64,000 nucleotides of DNA from Paenibacillus sp. HWE-109 (GTDB lineage Bacteria; Bacillota; Bacilli; Paenibacillales; NBRC-103111): positions 7,021,001 through 7,085,000 of the forward strand of contig NZ_CP091881.1 in the NCBI RefSeq assembly GCF_022163125.1, read 5' to 3'. The translations under genes and the position numbers were made by a program. The notes beneath the pieces are model-generated. The model had not been told where the DNA came from. It saw only the letters and a list, made by a program, of their open reading frames with translations, and made no database searches. Each line of letters begins with the position of its first letter. Position 1 is the stretch's first letter. Shown here one piece after another: positions 1 to 8,592 of the stretch.

Positions 1-102
1 CTGATTCATGGTATAGCCAATTGTTCCGGAAATCGCCAGAATGGATACAATTGTGATCGACATATAAACAAATAACAACTTTCTATAAAAGGAGTTCAGC
101 AT
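1..102 (-). CDS. Sensor histidine kinase, N-terminal fragment (cut by window edge)
   Basis: Thirty-four codons are readable before the window ends. The peptide starts MLNSFYRKLLFVYMSITIVS and continues as a hydrophobic stretch ending in GYTMNQ, which is the first transmembrane segment typical of a membrane-bound histidine kinase. The ATG overlaps the last 7 bases of the response regulator gene on the same strand, the usual coupling of a regulator/kinase operon. No catalytic domain is visible, so the identification rests on the N-terminal membrane segment and the partner gene. The rest of the protein lies outside the window. Confidence 0.7.
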   Translation of the reverse strand, partial: MLNSFYRKLLFVYMSITIVSILAISGTIGYTMNQ

Positions 103-800
103 CCGTCAGGTCCCTCGAACTTATAGCCTACGCCCCAGACGGTGCGGATCGCCCAGTCATCTTTGCGCTCTGTGAGGGCAGACAGTTTCTGCCGCAAGCG
201 TTTGATATACAAGTCGACGACCCGATCCTCGCCTTCGAAGTCCCAGCCCCAGATCTTCGCGATGAGATCTTCGCGCGTGAACACTTGATTCGGATTGCGC
301 ATGAAAAATAGCAGCAGCTCATACTCCTTCTTAGGCAAAGCTACGGACTGCCCTTCAACGGTCACTTCGTGAGACAGCACATCCACGCGCAAGCTTCCGA
401 CTTCATAGATGTGTGATGGCGCGGCTGCTTCCGTCCTAAGCTGTGTTCGGCGAAGAATCGTAGTGACGCGTGCCACTAATTCATTCGGGTCAAAAGGTTT
501 CACCAAGTAATCGTCGGCGCCCATTTGCAAACCCTCGATCCGCTCGTCTACGTGACCTCTTGCCGTCAGCATCAGAATGGGCACATCGCTTTTCGCCCGA
601 ATCATCTGGCAGACCGACCAACCATCCCGTTTGGGCAGCATAATATCAAGAACGATGAAGTCCGGACCCAATTGCCCGAACTGCGTTAACGCCTGCTCGC
701 CATCATGGGCCGTAACCACGAGATAGCCACTCTTCTCCAAATACAGCTTCGTAATCCGGCAAATATTAAGGTCATCATCTACGACCAGAACGGTATTCAT
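96..800 (-). CDS. OmpR/PhoB-family response regulator
   Basis: This is a two-domain DNA-binding response regulator of 234 residues, the normal family length. The receiver domain (about 1-120) has the acidic cluster VVDDD near residue 8, the phospho-acceptor Asp52 in the VLDIMLP motif, and the conserved Lys in DDYLVKPF near residue 102. Residues about 130-230 form the OmpR-type winged helix, with EYELLLFFMRNPNQVFTRE and the wing motif RVVDLYIKRLRQKL. The start is supported by a GAGGAGAG box upstream. The gene overlaps the following kinase gene by 7 bases. The signal sensed and the target genes cannot be told from the sequence. Confidence 0.95.
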   Translation of the reverse strand: MNTVLVVDDDLNICRITKLYLEKSGYLVVTAHDGEQALTQFGQLGPDFIVLDIMLPKRDGWSVCQMIRAKSDVPILMLTARGHVDERIEGLQMGADDYLVKPFDPNELVARVTTILRRTQLRTEAAAPSHIYEVGSLRVDVLSHEVTVEGQSVALPKKEYELLLFFMRNPNQVFTREDLIAKIWGWDFEGEDRVVDLYIKRLRQKLSALTERKDDWAIRTVWGVGYKFEGPDGC

Positions 801-975
801 GCAGGCGGCACTCTCCTCAGCAACGTGTGTCTATATATGCTACATGACTTCGCGTCATGCGGCTTGTTTTCGTCCTTCTCTACACAAATAGTACAGGAAT
901 TTGAATTTGAAGAATAGCTTAACTTCTCACTCTGCCTGTTCTCAGCCATCCACCTATTATTCTCTCCAAAGCAGA

Positions 976-1017
976 AGAGGCTGCCTCGCAGTCAAGTTCG
1001 ACTGTTGAGACAACCTC
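976..1017 (-). terminator. Hairpin terminator downstream of glnS
   Basis: A long imperfect hairpin with arms of the type GAGGCTGCCTC/GAGACAACCTC and an inner CAGTC/GACTG stem sits just past the glnS stop codon. The T-rich tail on the minus strand is weak. It belongs to the GAGGCTG...CAGCCTC hairpin family also found at 5.2, 7.0, 27.3, 27.5 and 53.1 kb. Confidence 0.6.
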
Positions 1018-1035
1018 ATCGGGATGATTTCCTGC

Positions 1036-2697
1036 TTATACTTCAAACGAGCTTTTCAGAGAGACAATCAAGTTGAACACCAGTTGCTCACTTGTTGTGT
1101 GTTTGGGATCGACGTTGAAATAGCCATGGCGGAAAAATTGGAATTTATCCAGCGGCTTCGCTTGCTTCATGTTGTCTTCGACGAAACCTTTGACGATTTG
1201 CAAAGAGTTCGGGTTCAGGTTCTCTAGGAACGTAGCATTCTCGTCCTCCGAGTCGTCCAGAATCAGTGGTTCGTACAAGCGGAACTCCGCAGGTACGGCG
1301 CTTTTCGCGTCAATCCAGTGGATCGTTCCTTTCACTTTACGGCCTGTGAAGCCGCTGCCGCTCTTCGTTTCCACGTCATATGTGCAGTGAAGCTCAACGA
1401 CCTTACCGTTCTCATCCTTCACGAAGTCATTGCATTTAATGAAATAAGCATGTTTCAAGCGCACTTCGTTACCGGGAAATAAGCGGAAATATTTGTTCGG
1501 CGGATTTTCCATGAAGTCGTCTTGCTCGATATAGATCTCGCGGGAGAACGGAATTTGGCGATTGCCCATTTCCGGATTCTCGGAGTTGTTCTCGGCTTCC
1601 AGCATCTCCACTTGATCCTCGGGATAGTTGGTGATGACTACTTTCAGCGGGTTCAGCACGCCCATGGTGCGCAGCGCCTTTAATTTCAGATCCTCGCGGA
1701 TAAAATGGTCCAGCATCTTCGCGTCCACCGTGCTGTTGCTGCGGGCAACGCCGATTTCGCGGGCGAAATTACGAATCGCTTCCGGCGTGAAGCCTCTGCG
1801 GCGCAAGCCGGAGATGGTCGGCATCCGCGGATCGTCCCAACCGTCAACGGCTTTCTCATCAACGAGTTGTTTGAGTTTTCTTTTGCTCATCACGGTATTC
1901 GTCAGGTTCAGACGGGCAAATTCGTATTGTCTAGGGACATTCGGCATCTCGCACTCGCGGATAACCCAGTCGTAGAATGGACGTTGATCCTCGAATTCCA
2001 GTGTACAAATGGAGTGCGTAACGCCCTCAATCGCATCCTCAAGCGGATGGGCGAAAGCGTACATCGGATAGATGCACCAGGCATCGCCTGTATTATGATG
2101 GTGAGCATGCACGACACGATACAGAATCGGATCGCGGAAGTTGATATTCGGTGAAGACATATCGATCTTGGCCCGAAGGACCCGCTCGCCGTCTTTGAAT
2201 TCTCCCGCACGCATGCGTTCGAACAAAGCAAGATTCTCTTCTACGGAGCGATCACGGTGAGGACTGTTGGAGCCTGGTTGCGTTAGTGTTCCACGCGTTT
2301 CACGAATTTGATCGGCTGTTTGGTCATCCACGTATGCCAAACCTTTGCGAACCAACACAACCGCGCGTCTGTACATCTCCTCAAAATAATCCGAAGCAAA
2401 GAACAATCCGTCCCATTGGAAACCTAGCCACGCTACATCTGCTTTGATGGATTCTACATATTCCGTATCTTCCTTAACTGGATTCGTGTCATCGAAGCGC
2501 AAGTTCGTCAGACCTTTAAATTCATCGGCAAGTTCAAAGTTAAGACAAATCGATTTGGCATGCCCTATATGAAGGTAACCGTTCGGCTCCGGGGGAAATC
2601 GGGTAACGATCTGGCTGACTTTGCCTGTTTTCAAATCTTCGTTTACAATGTTCTTAATGAAATTGGATGGAGTGCTTGTTACGCTCTTCGTTTCCAT
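1036..2697 (-). CDS. glnS: Glutaminyl-tRNA synthetase
   Basis: This class I synthetase charges tRNA-Gln with glutamine in the cytoplasm. The 553-residue length matches bacterial GlnRS. The ATP-binding HIGH motif is at residues 43-46 inside PPEPNGYLHIGHAKS, and the KMSKS-type loop is present as VMSKRKL. The PPEPNGYLHIGH context and the C-terminal anticodon-binding beta-barrels (GFVEDNMKQAKPLDKFQF and after) are those of GlnRS rather than GluRS. Most Bacillota make Gln-tRNA through GatCAB instead, so the gene is probably an old transfer retained in this lineage. It is divergent from the M29 aminopeptidase gene. No T-box leader is visible in the 84-base spacer. Confidence 0.95.
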   Translation of the reverse strand: METKSVTSTPSNFIKNIVNEDLKTGKVSQIVTRFPPEPNGYLHIGHAKSICLNFELADEFKGLTNLRFDDTNPVKEDTEYVESIKADVAWLGFQWDGLFFASDYFEEMYRRAVVLVRKGLAYVDDQTADQIRETRGTLTQPGSNSPHRDRSVEENLALFERMRAGEFKDGERVLRAKIDMSSPNINFRDPILYRVVHAHHHNTGDAWCIYPMYAFAHPLEDAIEGVTHSICTLEFEDQRPFYDWVIRECEMPNVPRQYEFARLNLTNTVMSKRKLKQLVDEKAVDGWDDPRMPTISGLRRRGFTPEAIRNFAREIGVARSNSTVDAKMLDHFIREDLKLKALRTMGVLNPLKVVITNYPEDQVEMLEAENNSENPEMGNRQIPFSREIYIEQDDFMENPPNKYFRLFPGNEVRLKHAYFIKCNDFVKDENGKVVELHCTYDVETKSGSGFTGRKVKGTIHWIDAKSAVPAEFRLYEPLILDDSEDENATFLENLNPNSLQIVKGFVEDNMKQAKPLDKFQFFRHGYFNVDPKHTTSEQLVFNLIVSLKSSFEV

Positions 2698-2781
2698 ATT
2701 CCGCCAGCCTTTCTCCCACAGGTTAAAGTTTTATTTTCTATCATACACTAAATCTTAGTAAAATATAAAGGAGCCGGTCAG

Positions 2782-4011
2782 ATGGAGACATTCGAGCATT
2801 ATTTAGACAAATATGCAGAACTCGCAATACGAGTAGGATTAAATGTTCAAAAAGATCAAACGGTCGTTATCATGACCCCCATCGCCTGCGCCGATTTCGT
2901 GCGAAAACTCACCAAAAAGGCGTATGACGCCGGTGCCAAAGATGTCGTAATCGACTGGGATGACGATGAGGTCAAGGCTCTGCGGATGAAGCATGCACCT
3001 GAATCCACTCTCCGGGAATACCCGATGTGGCGGGCGAATGGCATGGAAGAAATGGCTAAGGAAGGCGCAGCCTTTTTACAAATCTATGCCCCTAATTCTG
3101 ATTTGCTCAAAGATGTTGATCAAGAGCGTGTCGCCATCTCCAGCAAAACGACGGCCACTGCGCGTGAGGGATTCTTGAAGTATTTGCGCAGCAACCAGGT
3201 CAACTGGCTGATGGTTTCCTACCCGACAGCGGAATGGTCCGCCAAGGTGTTCCCCGAATTGAACGAACAGGAGCGCATCATCAAGCTCTGGGAACAAATT
3301 TTCAAACTGACTCGCGTTGATAAAGCAGATCCGGTAGCCGCTTGGAATGAGCATATTGCTTTGCTGACGGCGAAACAAGATATGTTGAATACGAAGAGGT
3401 TCAAGCAGCTGCATTTCAAAGGCGAAGGAACCGATTTATACATCGAATTGGCTCCCAAGCATCTGTGGGTGGCTGCAGGAAGCGAGTCCAAAGAGGGAAC
3501 TTTCTTCATCCCCAACATTCCGACCGAAGAAGTTTTCACGATGCCTGCTCGGAACGGCACGAACGGAACGGTCCGCAGTACATTGCCGCTAAGCTACCAA
3601 GGTTCGTTAATCGACGGCTTTACCTTGACATTCGAGAACGGCCGCGTGATCGAAGCGACTGCCGAGGTCGGGCAGGAAGTGCTGAACAAGATGCTGGATA
3701 TGGATGAAGGCGCCCGTTATTTAGGCGAAGTGGCCCTTGTGCCGGATGATTCCCCGATCTCGAATTCCGGGCTGATTTATTACAACACCTTGTTCGACGA
3801 GAATGCTTCCTGCCACATCGCTCTTGGCAACTCCTACCCATTCACCATTGAGGGCGGAACTACGATGAGCGCGGAGGAATTGGCTGCGAACGGCTACAAC
3901 AAAAGCCTCATCCACGTTGACTTCATGATCGGCTCTGCCGATATGGAGATCGACGGCCTCTATGAAGATGGAACGCATGAACCTTTGTTCCGTAAGGGCA
4001 ACTGGGTGTAA
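2782..4011 (+). CDS. M29-family metal aminopeptidase (AmpS/PepS type)
   Basis: This cytoplasmic leucyl-type aminopeptidase removes N-terminal residues from peptides. The 409-residue length equals that of B. subtilis AmpS and related thermophilic M29 enzymes. The C-terminal metal site is visible: the glutamates in TEEVFTMP and YLGEVALVP, the His and Tyr in ENASCHIALGNSYPF, and the His-x-Asp pair in SLIHVDFMIGS. The N-terminal half carries the family pattern DKYAELAIRVGLNVQ. An AAAGGAG box lies 8 bases before the ATG. The gene is monocistronic and followed by a hairpin terminator. The substrate range cannot be read from sequence. Confidence 0.93.
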   Translation: METFEHYLDKYAELAIRVGLNVQKDQTVVIMTPIACADFVRKLTKKAYDAGAKDVVIDWDDDEVKALRMKHAPESTLREYPMWRANGMEEMAKEGAAFLQIYAPNSDLLKDVDQERVAISSKTTATAREGFLKYLRSNQVNWLMVSYPTAEWSAKVFPELNEQERIIKLWEQIFKLTRVDKADPVAAWNEHIALLTAKQDMLNTKRFKQLHFKGEGTDLYIELAPKHLWVAAGSESKEGTFFIPNIPTEEVFTMPARNGTNGTVRSTLPLSYQGSLIDGFTLTFENGRVIEATAEVGQEVLNKMLDMDEGARYLGEVALVPDDSPISNSGLIYYNTLFDENASCHIALGNSYPFTIEGGTTMSAEELAANGYNKSLIHVDFMIGSADMEIDGLYEDGTHEPLFRKGNWV

Positions 4012-4034
4012 GCTGCCTTGTAATCTACCTATAG

Positions 4035-4073
4035 AACCTCCAATTACTACTTGCAGAAGTGGGGTTGGAGGTT
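4035..4073 (+). terminator. Rho-independent terminator after the M29 peptidase gene
   Basis: The inverted repeat AACCTCCAA ... TTGGAGGTT is followed by a short T-rich stretch (TTTATTTA). It ends transcription of the aminopeptidase gene. Confidence 0.75.
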
Positions 4074-4085
4074 TATTTACAATAT

Positions 4086-4115
4086 TTGACGCGCTATGTT
4101 AGTATGATATATATT
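4086..4115 (+). promoter_or_regulatory. Candidate SigA-type promoter of the stalk-domain protein gene
   Basis: A TTGACG -35 element is followed after 18 bases by TATATT as a -10 element, 37 bases before the ATG at 4152. The assignment rests on consensus match only. Confidence 0.5.
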
Positions 4116-4151
4116 ACAAAATCCATTTGATAGACATAGCAGAGTAGACAG

Positions 4152-5134
4152 ATGAAGATTTCAATGAGCAAGAAACTGTTAGTGAGCACGGTTTTAACCA
4201 CATTAGTGCTTGGAATTGGTGTTGGCGCGTATGCGGACTCAGCCTTGAAACAAGTTACAGCCTATCAAAACAGCAATTTGCAAGTGAAAGTGAACGGTAA
4301 ACAAATCGACCAATCCAGCGAAGACGGACCTATGTATCCTCTCGTTTATGATGGACACAGCTATGTTTCTGCCAAAGGTCTTGCTGAGGCTATGGGCGGG
4401 AAAGTTTCCTATGATGACGCGACCAAAACCGTGAGCGTCTCCATTGGCGGCTACGTTGACCCGAATGCTGGAGTTCCTAGTAAAGATAATTCATCAGGTT
4501 CAACCTCCACAAGCGGAGGTGCTAGCAGCGGTTCCACAGGCAGCACGTCCGGGAATCAGGGCTCCGCTTCCAAAAGATCAGGTTCAAGCAGCGATCCTAT
4601 TCTTCTAGGTTCCTCTTTCACCTATGTGGACAAGGTGAATTACAAAGAAGGTGAAGAAAATACCACCTCTGCCAAATACACGGTAACCGTTAACACGGTC
4701 AAACCTATTTCTACTACTGAAATTGAGGCGCTCGGCTACCGCAAACCAGAAGCTAATGCCTTAATCGAATATAAGTTAATCGATATTTCCTTGAAAGTAG
4801 ACAATGCCACCTTCAAAAAGGGCAGCAAAACGGACGCCTATTACTCTGATCAGTATTTGTCGATGTACTCACCGAACCTCTGGGGAAGTAAAACCTCGGA
4901 TGGAAATCATATTATTGGCGGGAATGAAAGCGGATTTGAAGGGTCTTGGACAAAAAGATTCATGATGCGCTGCCTGATTTCCCGAAAGTAAAAGAAGGCG
5001 AATCCAAATCCTACTCCGCTTCCGGGAAAATTATTTTGCCCGTGATCAAAGGACAAGAGAACTATCTTATTTTCACAAGAAGCGACAGCACGCTTGAGTA
5101 CGAAGATACCTTTATTTATTTCAAACTGCAATAA
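4152..5134 (+). pseudogene. Secreted protein with copper-amine-oxidase-like N-terminal (stalk) domain, interrupted by a frameshift
   Basis: A signal peptide (residues 1-28, ending GVGAYA) is followed by a stalk-type domain at about 35-98. It has the family features VKVNGKQI and SAKGLAEAMGGKVSYDD. A Ser/Gly-rich linker (about 105-148) leads to a domain I do not recognise. The first frame stops at 4991 with a tail unlike the rest (KRFMMRCLISRK). The frame shifted at about 4944-4946 continues as LDKKIHDALPDFPKVKEGES and ends naturally in IYFKLQ at 5134. One missing base would give an intact protein of about 327 residues. No slippery heptamer is evident, so it is either a real inactivating deletion or a sequencing error. 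The function is unknown; such proteins are common in Paenibacillus envelopes. Confidence 0.7.
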
Positions 5135-5156
5135 TCCTATCCTCCTGTAAAAAGTC

Positions 5157-5471
5157 AAAAGAGGCTGACTCAAAAGGTTCAAACCTAGAGAGCAGCCTCT
5201 TTTTGTTTCGATCTGGAGCGAAATCTAGCAGGAATTTCTCCTGCTAATTTAGCGTTAATTGCTCTAAACGGTCATTTAAATGGAAAACCTCCCGCTAATT
5301 TAGGGAGAAATCGCTATTCAGCAAGAAAGTATCAGAAATAACGGGAGATTTTCCATGTAAACCGACTTTTCATGCAAAAATGCCTAAACTAACGGTAGAT
5401 TTTCCATGTAGTTCAACATTGAAAGCAAGAGGTAGCCTAAAGATGAACTCATTTTAGGACAGCCCCTTTCG
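5157..5471. repeat. Intergenic repeat, copy 1 (~315 bp, inverted relative to 27244-27561)
   Basis: This gene-free stretch between two convergent genes matches the reverse complement of 27244-27561 over its full length. Shared runs include GAGCGAAATCTA, AACGGGAGATTTTCCATGTAAACC, read in two parts, and CATGCAAAAATGCCTAA. Each end is a GAGGCTG...CAGCCTC-type hairpin: a strong one with TTTTTG at 5160-5205 and a weaker one at 5428-5470. They serve as terminators for both flanking genes. The core holds four related units built on GGAAA...TCCCG/CGGGA...TTTCC. There is no ORF inside. The element may be a non-autonomous mobile repeat or a structured double terminator. Confidence 0.85.
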
Positions 5472-5476
5472 ATCAA

Positions 5477-6292
5477 TTAACGGGGGCTCTGCGGCACATT
5501 TTTGACAACGGCTGATTTCATCAGTACCCATTTGCCTTTTTTCCATTTCCATATGGAAGTGGCGTATCCAATCGTATCGGCATTGGCAATGCCAGTAATG
5601 CGCTGAATGCCCATCAATTCGCAGATGCCGTCATTGTCCTTATCAATCGGTTTCAGGGCTCCGTAACCATCCACATTTACGATGAGCGGCTTGACCACTT
5701 TCCCGTCTTTGTAGACACCGAATTTCTCGTAATCGTCCTTGCGATCGCTGAGATCAATGAGGAACGATTTGCCGGTTTCTTCGATCTTGAGCTTCACCTT
5801 ATAGTTGTTTTTGAAGGTGGATGTGACGCGAAGCGGCTCAGGCAGTGGAATGGCGGTAGGAACATTATTCTTCAAAGAATAGATGTAGTAGTAGGAAAGT
5901 CCGCCACTCCCCCCCGTTTCCGCAGCGACATAGATTTGCGGCAGCTTGTCCCCGATGAAATCGCAGAACGCCATATACGGATTGTAACCGCCTTCGAGCG
6001 GGATAATGACCTGCTGCTGCGCTTGTCCCGTTACAGCGATGTACAATTTATCAAAGTATGGGCTGCTGGTATCCGCCTTCGAACCGAATAGAGAGACGAT
6101 GTCCGGTTTCCCGTCACCTGTCACATCAATCTCTCTCGTCTGAATCAGCTGCCCCTGCTGCGCAGGTGCAGGGGCAGGAGGCGGAAGCTCTTCGGCAGCT
6201 GCGAATCCCCCACCCCAGAGGAGCAGGCTGCTGATGAGCAAGCTGACCGCTGTTTTATGCACGGTAATGGGTGTAAACTTTCTAAATTTCAT
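5477..6292 (-). CDS. Secreted protein with calcium-binding-like VCBS/FG-GAP motifs, function unknown
   Basis: A clear signal peptide spans residues 1-33 (hydrophobic AVSLLISSLLLWGGGFAAA) and is followed by a Pro/Ala-rich linker. The mature part has two Asp-rich loops of the VCBS/FG-GAP kind, DVTGDGKPDIVSLFG and DKDNDGICELMG, which often bind calcium and belong to beta-propeller-like repeats. The rest has no motif I recognise. Expected localisation is extracellular or cell-wall associated. An AAGGGGAG box precedes the ATG. The gene is divergent from the flavodoxin-fold oxidoreductase gene. A direct functional statement is not possible. Confidence 0.8.
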   Translation of the reverse strand: MKFRKFTPITVHKTAVSLLISSLLLWGGGFAAAEELPPPAPAPAQQGQLIQTREIDVTGDGKPDIVSLFGSKADTSSPYFDKLYIAVTGQAQQQVIIPLEGGYNPYMAFCDFIGDKLPQIYVAAETGGSGGLSYYYIYSLKNNVPTAIPLPEPLRVTSTFKNNYKVKLKIEETGKSFLIDLSDRKDDYEKFGVYKDGKVVKPLIVNVDGYGALKPIDKDNDGICELMGIQRITGIANADTIGYATSIWKWKKGKWVLMKSAVVKNVPQSPR

Positions 6293-6425
6293 ACTAGACT
6301 CCCCTTCGCAATTGAATTCAGCTTATTATTTCAATAGTTACCAAATCGTATGCTTATTGGGCGCGTTGACTTTTGGGAAATATAGCTATAGGATTTTTGT
6401 AGATCACTATAGGGAGAGATTAACT

Positions 6426-6977
6426 ATGAAAACTTTGGTCATTGTAGCACATCCCAACTTATCTGCCTCGCGTGTAAACCGCCGTCTAGCGGAAGAAATG
6501 GAAAAACAAGCGCATGTAACCGTTCACCGCCTATATGATGTTTATTCCGATGAACAAATCGATGTTGCAGCCGAGCAGAAGCTCTTGGAAGCCCATGATC
6601 GTATCATTCTGCAATTCCCTTTTTATTGGTATAGTTCGCCCCCTTTGCTCAAAAAATGGCTGGATGCCGTCCTAACTTATGGCTGGGCTTACGGCAGCGA
6701 AGGAGACAAACTCCATGGCAAAGATCTGCTTATTGCCATCTCCACCGGCGGTCCAGAGAAAGCCTACGCGCCTGGAGGCTACAATCATTACACTTTGCCT
6801 GAGCTGCTGCGCCCTTTTCAAGCTACGAGCAACCTCATTGGCACGCATTACTTGACACCTTTCTCGGTCAACGGGGTACACCAAGTCACTGAAGAACAAT
6901 TGGACTTATCGGTCAAAGCATATGTGACTTACGCGCTGGATCCGGAGAATTCACCTAATTTTAAAGCGGGGCATTAA
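6426..6977 (+). CDS. Flavodoxin-fold NAD(P)H dehydrogenase (quinone) / FMN-dependent oxidoreductase
   Basis: The 183-residue product belongs to the NQO1/KefF/YwrO-like family, which uses FMN and NAD(P)H to reduce quinones and electrophiles in two-electron steps. The N-terminal strand and phosphate-binding loop TLVIVAHPNLSASRVN, the DRIILQFPFYWYSSPPLLKKWLD segment (20 bases or residues not exceeded in quote parts: FPFYWYSSPPLLKKW) and AISTGGPEKAY are family hallmarks. The start at 6426 is preferred over upstream in-frame codons because it has AGGGAGAG 8 bases upstream and begins exactly at the first beta strand. The gene is monocistronic with a strong terminator. The physiological substrate is not deducible. 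Confidence 0.9.
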   Translation: MKTLVIVAHPNLSASRVNRRLAEEMEKQAHVTVHRLYDVYSDEQIDVAAEQKLLEAHDRIILQFPFYWYSSPPLLKKWLDAVLTYGWAYGSEGDKLHGKDLLIAISTGGPEKAYAPGGYNHYTLPELLRPFQATSNLIGTHYLTPFSVNGVHQVTEEQLDLSVKAYVTYALDPENSPNFKAGH

Positions 6978-6980
6978 TAC

Positions 6981-7030
6981 AAGAAGAGGCTGCACACAAG
7001 GTTTTCAACCTTGTGAAGCAGCCTCTTCTT
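6981..7030. terminator. Strong bidirectional hairpin between convergent genes
   Basis: The arms AAGAAGAGGCTGC and GCAGCCTCTTCTT enclose an inner CACAAGGTT/AACCTTGTG stem, giving an almost perfect hairpin of about 50 bases. A and T tracts flank both sides, so it can stop transcription of the oxidoreductase (+) and the amidase (-). It is an isolated member of the hairpin family that caps the intergenic repeats. Confidence 0.85.
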
Positions 7031-7036
7031 GCGCAC

Positions 7037-8479
7037 CTACAACACTGGAGCCTTCCGATACTGAGTTGCCTGCTCGAAAGCATAAGCCAACTTAATCAGC
7101 GTTGGCTCGCTATAAGCCCCAGCAGCGAACATGACGCCCATCGGACCTGCTTCTGTAAAGCCAGCCGGGACGATTAAGAGCGGATAGCCCGCTCTCGCCG
7201 CGATGTCCTCTCCTTCATCCCCAGGAAAGAACAGCGCATCGAGTCGATGCTCGGACAGTACATGATCAATACCCTGCGCTCGGGTGAGATTCTGGTACTT
7301 GCGCAAGCTCTCGTGATAGCTTTCTTCCGTCAGCGTACCGCTCGTCTCTTCCGACCAGATCAAGGTATCCTGCCCGTAGAGCAAGGCTCTATCAGCATGC
7401 TGATCATTGTAAGCAATAACTTCTTCCAAAGAATGAACAGGTACGGAGGCATCTAGCAGGGCCAGGTAATCGTTCAAATCTTTTTTGAACTCATGGCGCA
7501 GGACATCGAAATTCCATTTCGCTCGCTCACAAGGGATGGATACGGGATCAATGATGACCGCCCCCTGCCTCCGCAAGACGTCGATAGCCCTCTCCGCCAC
7601 GATGCGCTCATCCTCTTTCAAATTCTGATAGAACCACCGGGGAATCCCGATTCTGGCGCCTTCAAGCCCCTTTTTATCCAAAAAGGATGTATAATCTCTA
7701 AGACTCTTCCCTTCACTCGCCAAACTCAGAGGATCTCGTTCGTCGACACCAGTTAGAGCACCCAATAAGATAGCCGCATCTGCCACTGTCCGCGTCATCG
7801 GTCCCGGTGTATCCTGCGTATGTGAAATCGGAATGATGCCTATTCGGCTAATTAAGCCTACGGTTGGTTTCAAGCCAACTATACTGTTGCGATGCGCAGG
7901 ATTCACAATTGAACCCGACGTTTCCGTCCCCATAGAAGCAGCAGCAAAACAAGCTGCAACCGCAGCGCCTGAACCTGCACTGGAGCCACCCACATCGAAT
8001 TGGCCCGGGCCATACGGGTTTAGCACCTGGCCTCCTCTGGAGCTATAACCCGAGGGCATCGCTACAGCCATGAAATTAGCCCACTCCGTCATATTCACTT
8101 TCCCTAGCAACACAGCCCCTGCCTCCCGCAGCTTGGCCGCTACGAAGGAATCCGCTGAGGCTATCGAGTCTGCTAGTGCCAAAGAACCCGCACTTGTATG
8201 CATACGGTCCCCTGTGTCTATGTTATCTTTGAGCAGGATAGGAATGCCGTGCAAGGGGCCGCGAGGGCCTCTTTCCTGACGTTCAAGATCCAACTGCCTG
8301 GCTATCTCCAGAGCGTCTGGATTCAGTTCCAATACAGCATGAATCTTGTTATCGTAGACTTCTATTCGTTTTAAATATAAATTTACTAACTCCACGGCAT
8401 CGCTTTCGCCCCGTTCCATCGCCTGCTGCAGGATGCTGATGTCTGCTTCCACAATCCAATCAACCGATTTGCCTGTCAT
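7037..8479 (-). CDS. Amidase-signature family amidase
   Basis: The 480-residue hydrolase has the Ser-cisSer-Lys catalytic triad of the amidase-signature family (GatA, plant and bacterial amidases). The lysine lies in PILLKDNIDT, the cis-serine in GGSSAGSGAAVAA, and the nucleophile serine in GTETSGSIVNPA. It probably hydrolyses carboxylic or peptide amides in the cytoplasm. No GatB or GatC gene lies nearby, so it is not likely to be the tRNA amidotransferase. The start at 8479 is chosen because GGAGGG lies 7 bases before that ATG. A longer in-frame TTG extension has no such site. It is divergent from a WYL-domain regulator, which may or may not control it. Confidence 0.92.
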   Translation of the reverse strand: MTGKSVDWIVEADISILQQAMERGESDAVELVNLYLKRIEVYDNKIHAVLELNPDALEIARQLDLERQERGPRGPLHGIPILLKDNIDTGDRMHTSAGSLALADSIASADSFVAAKLREAGAVLLGKVNMTEWANFMAVAMPSGYSSRGGQVLNPYGPGQFDVGGSSAGSGAAVAACFAAASMGTETSGSIVNPAHRNSIVGLKPTVGLISRIGIIPISHTQDTPGPMTRTVADAAILLGALTGVDERDPLSLASEGKSLRDYTSFLDKKGLEGARIGIPRWFYQNLKEDERIVAERAIDVLRRQGAVIIDPVSIPCERAKWNFDVLRHEFKKDLNDYLALLDASVPVHSLEEVIAYNDQHADRALLYGQDTLIWSEETSGTLTEESYHESLRKYQNLTRAQGIDHVLSEHRLDALFFPGDEGEDIAARAGYPLLIVPAGFTEAGPMGVMFAAGAYSEPTLIKLAYAFEQATQYRKAPVL

Positions 8480-8592
8480 CGCTAAATCCCTCCATTTCCC
8501 ATCTGTAAACAATTCCCTGTTCCCCTCGTTTTTCCTTTCCGATTTGGGTTATTATGATAGATAGGATGAAAATAATGATGAGGTGTCTGTCT

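Noticed and set aside
1628..2154. Two overlapping plus-strand frames inside glnS
   Set aside because: Both are antisense to a clear GlnRS gene, without start signals or protein-like motifs.
2698..2781. T-box leader for glnS
   Set aside because: The spacer is only 84 bases and shared with a divergent gene; no T-box sequence (AGGGTGG-type) is present.
7037..8479. The amidase as GatA of the tRNA amidotransferase
   Set aside because: The triad is shared by the whole family; there is no gatC or gatB nearby and the sequence differs from GatA outside the signature.
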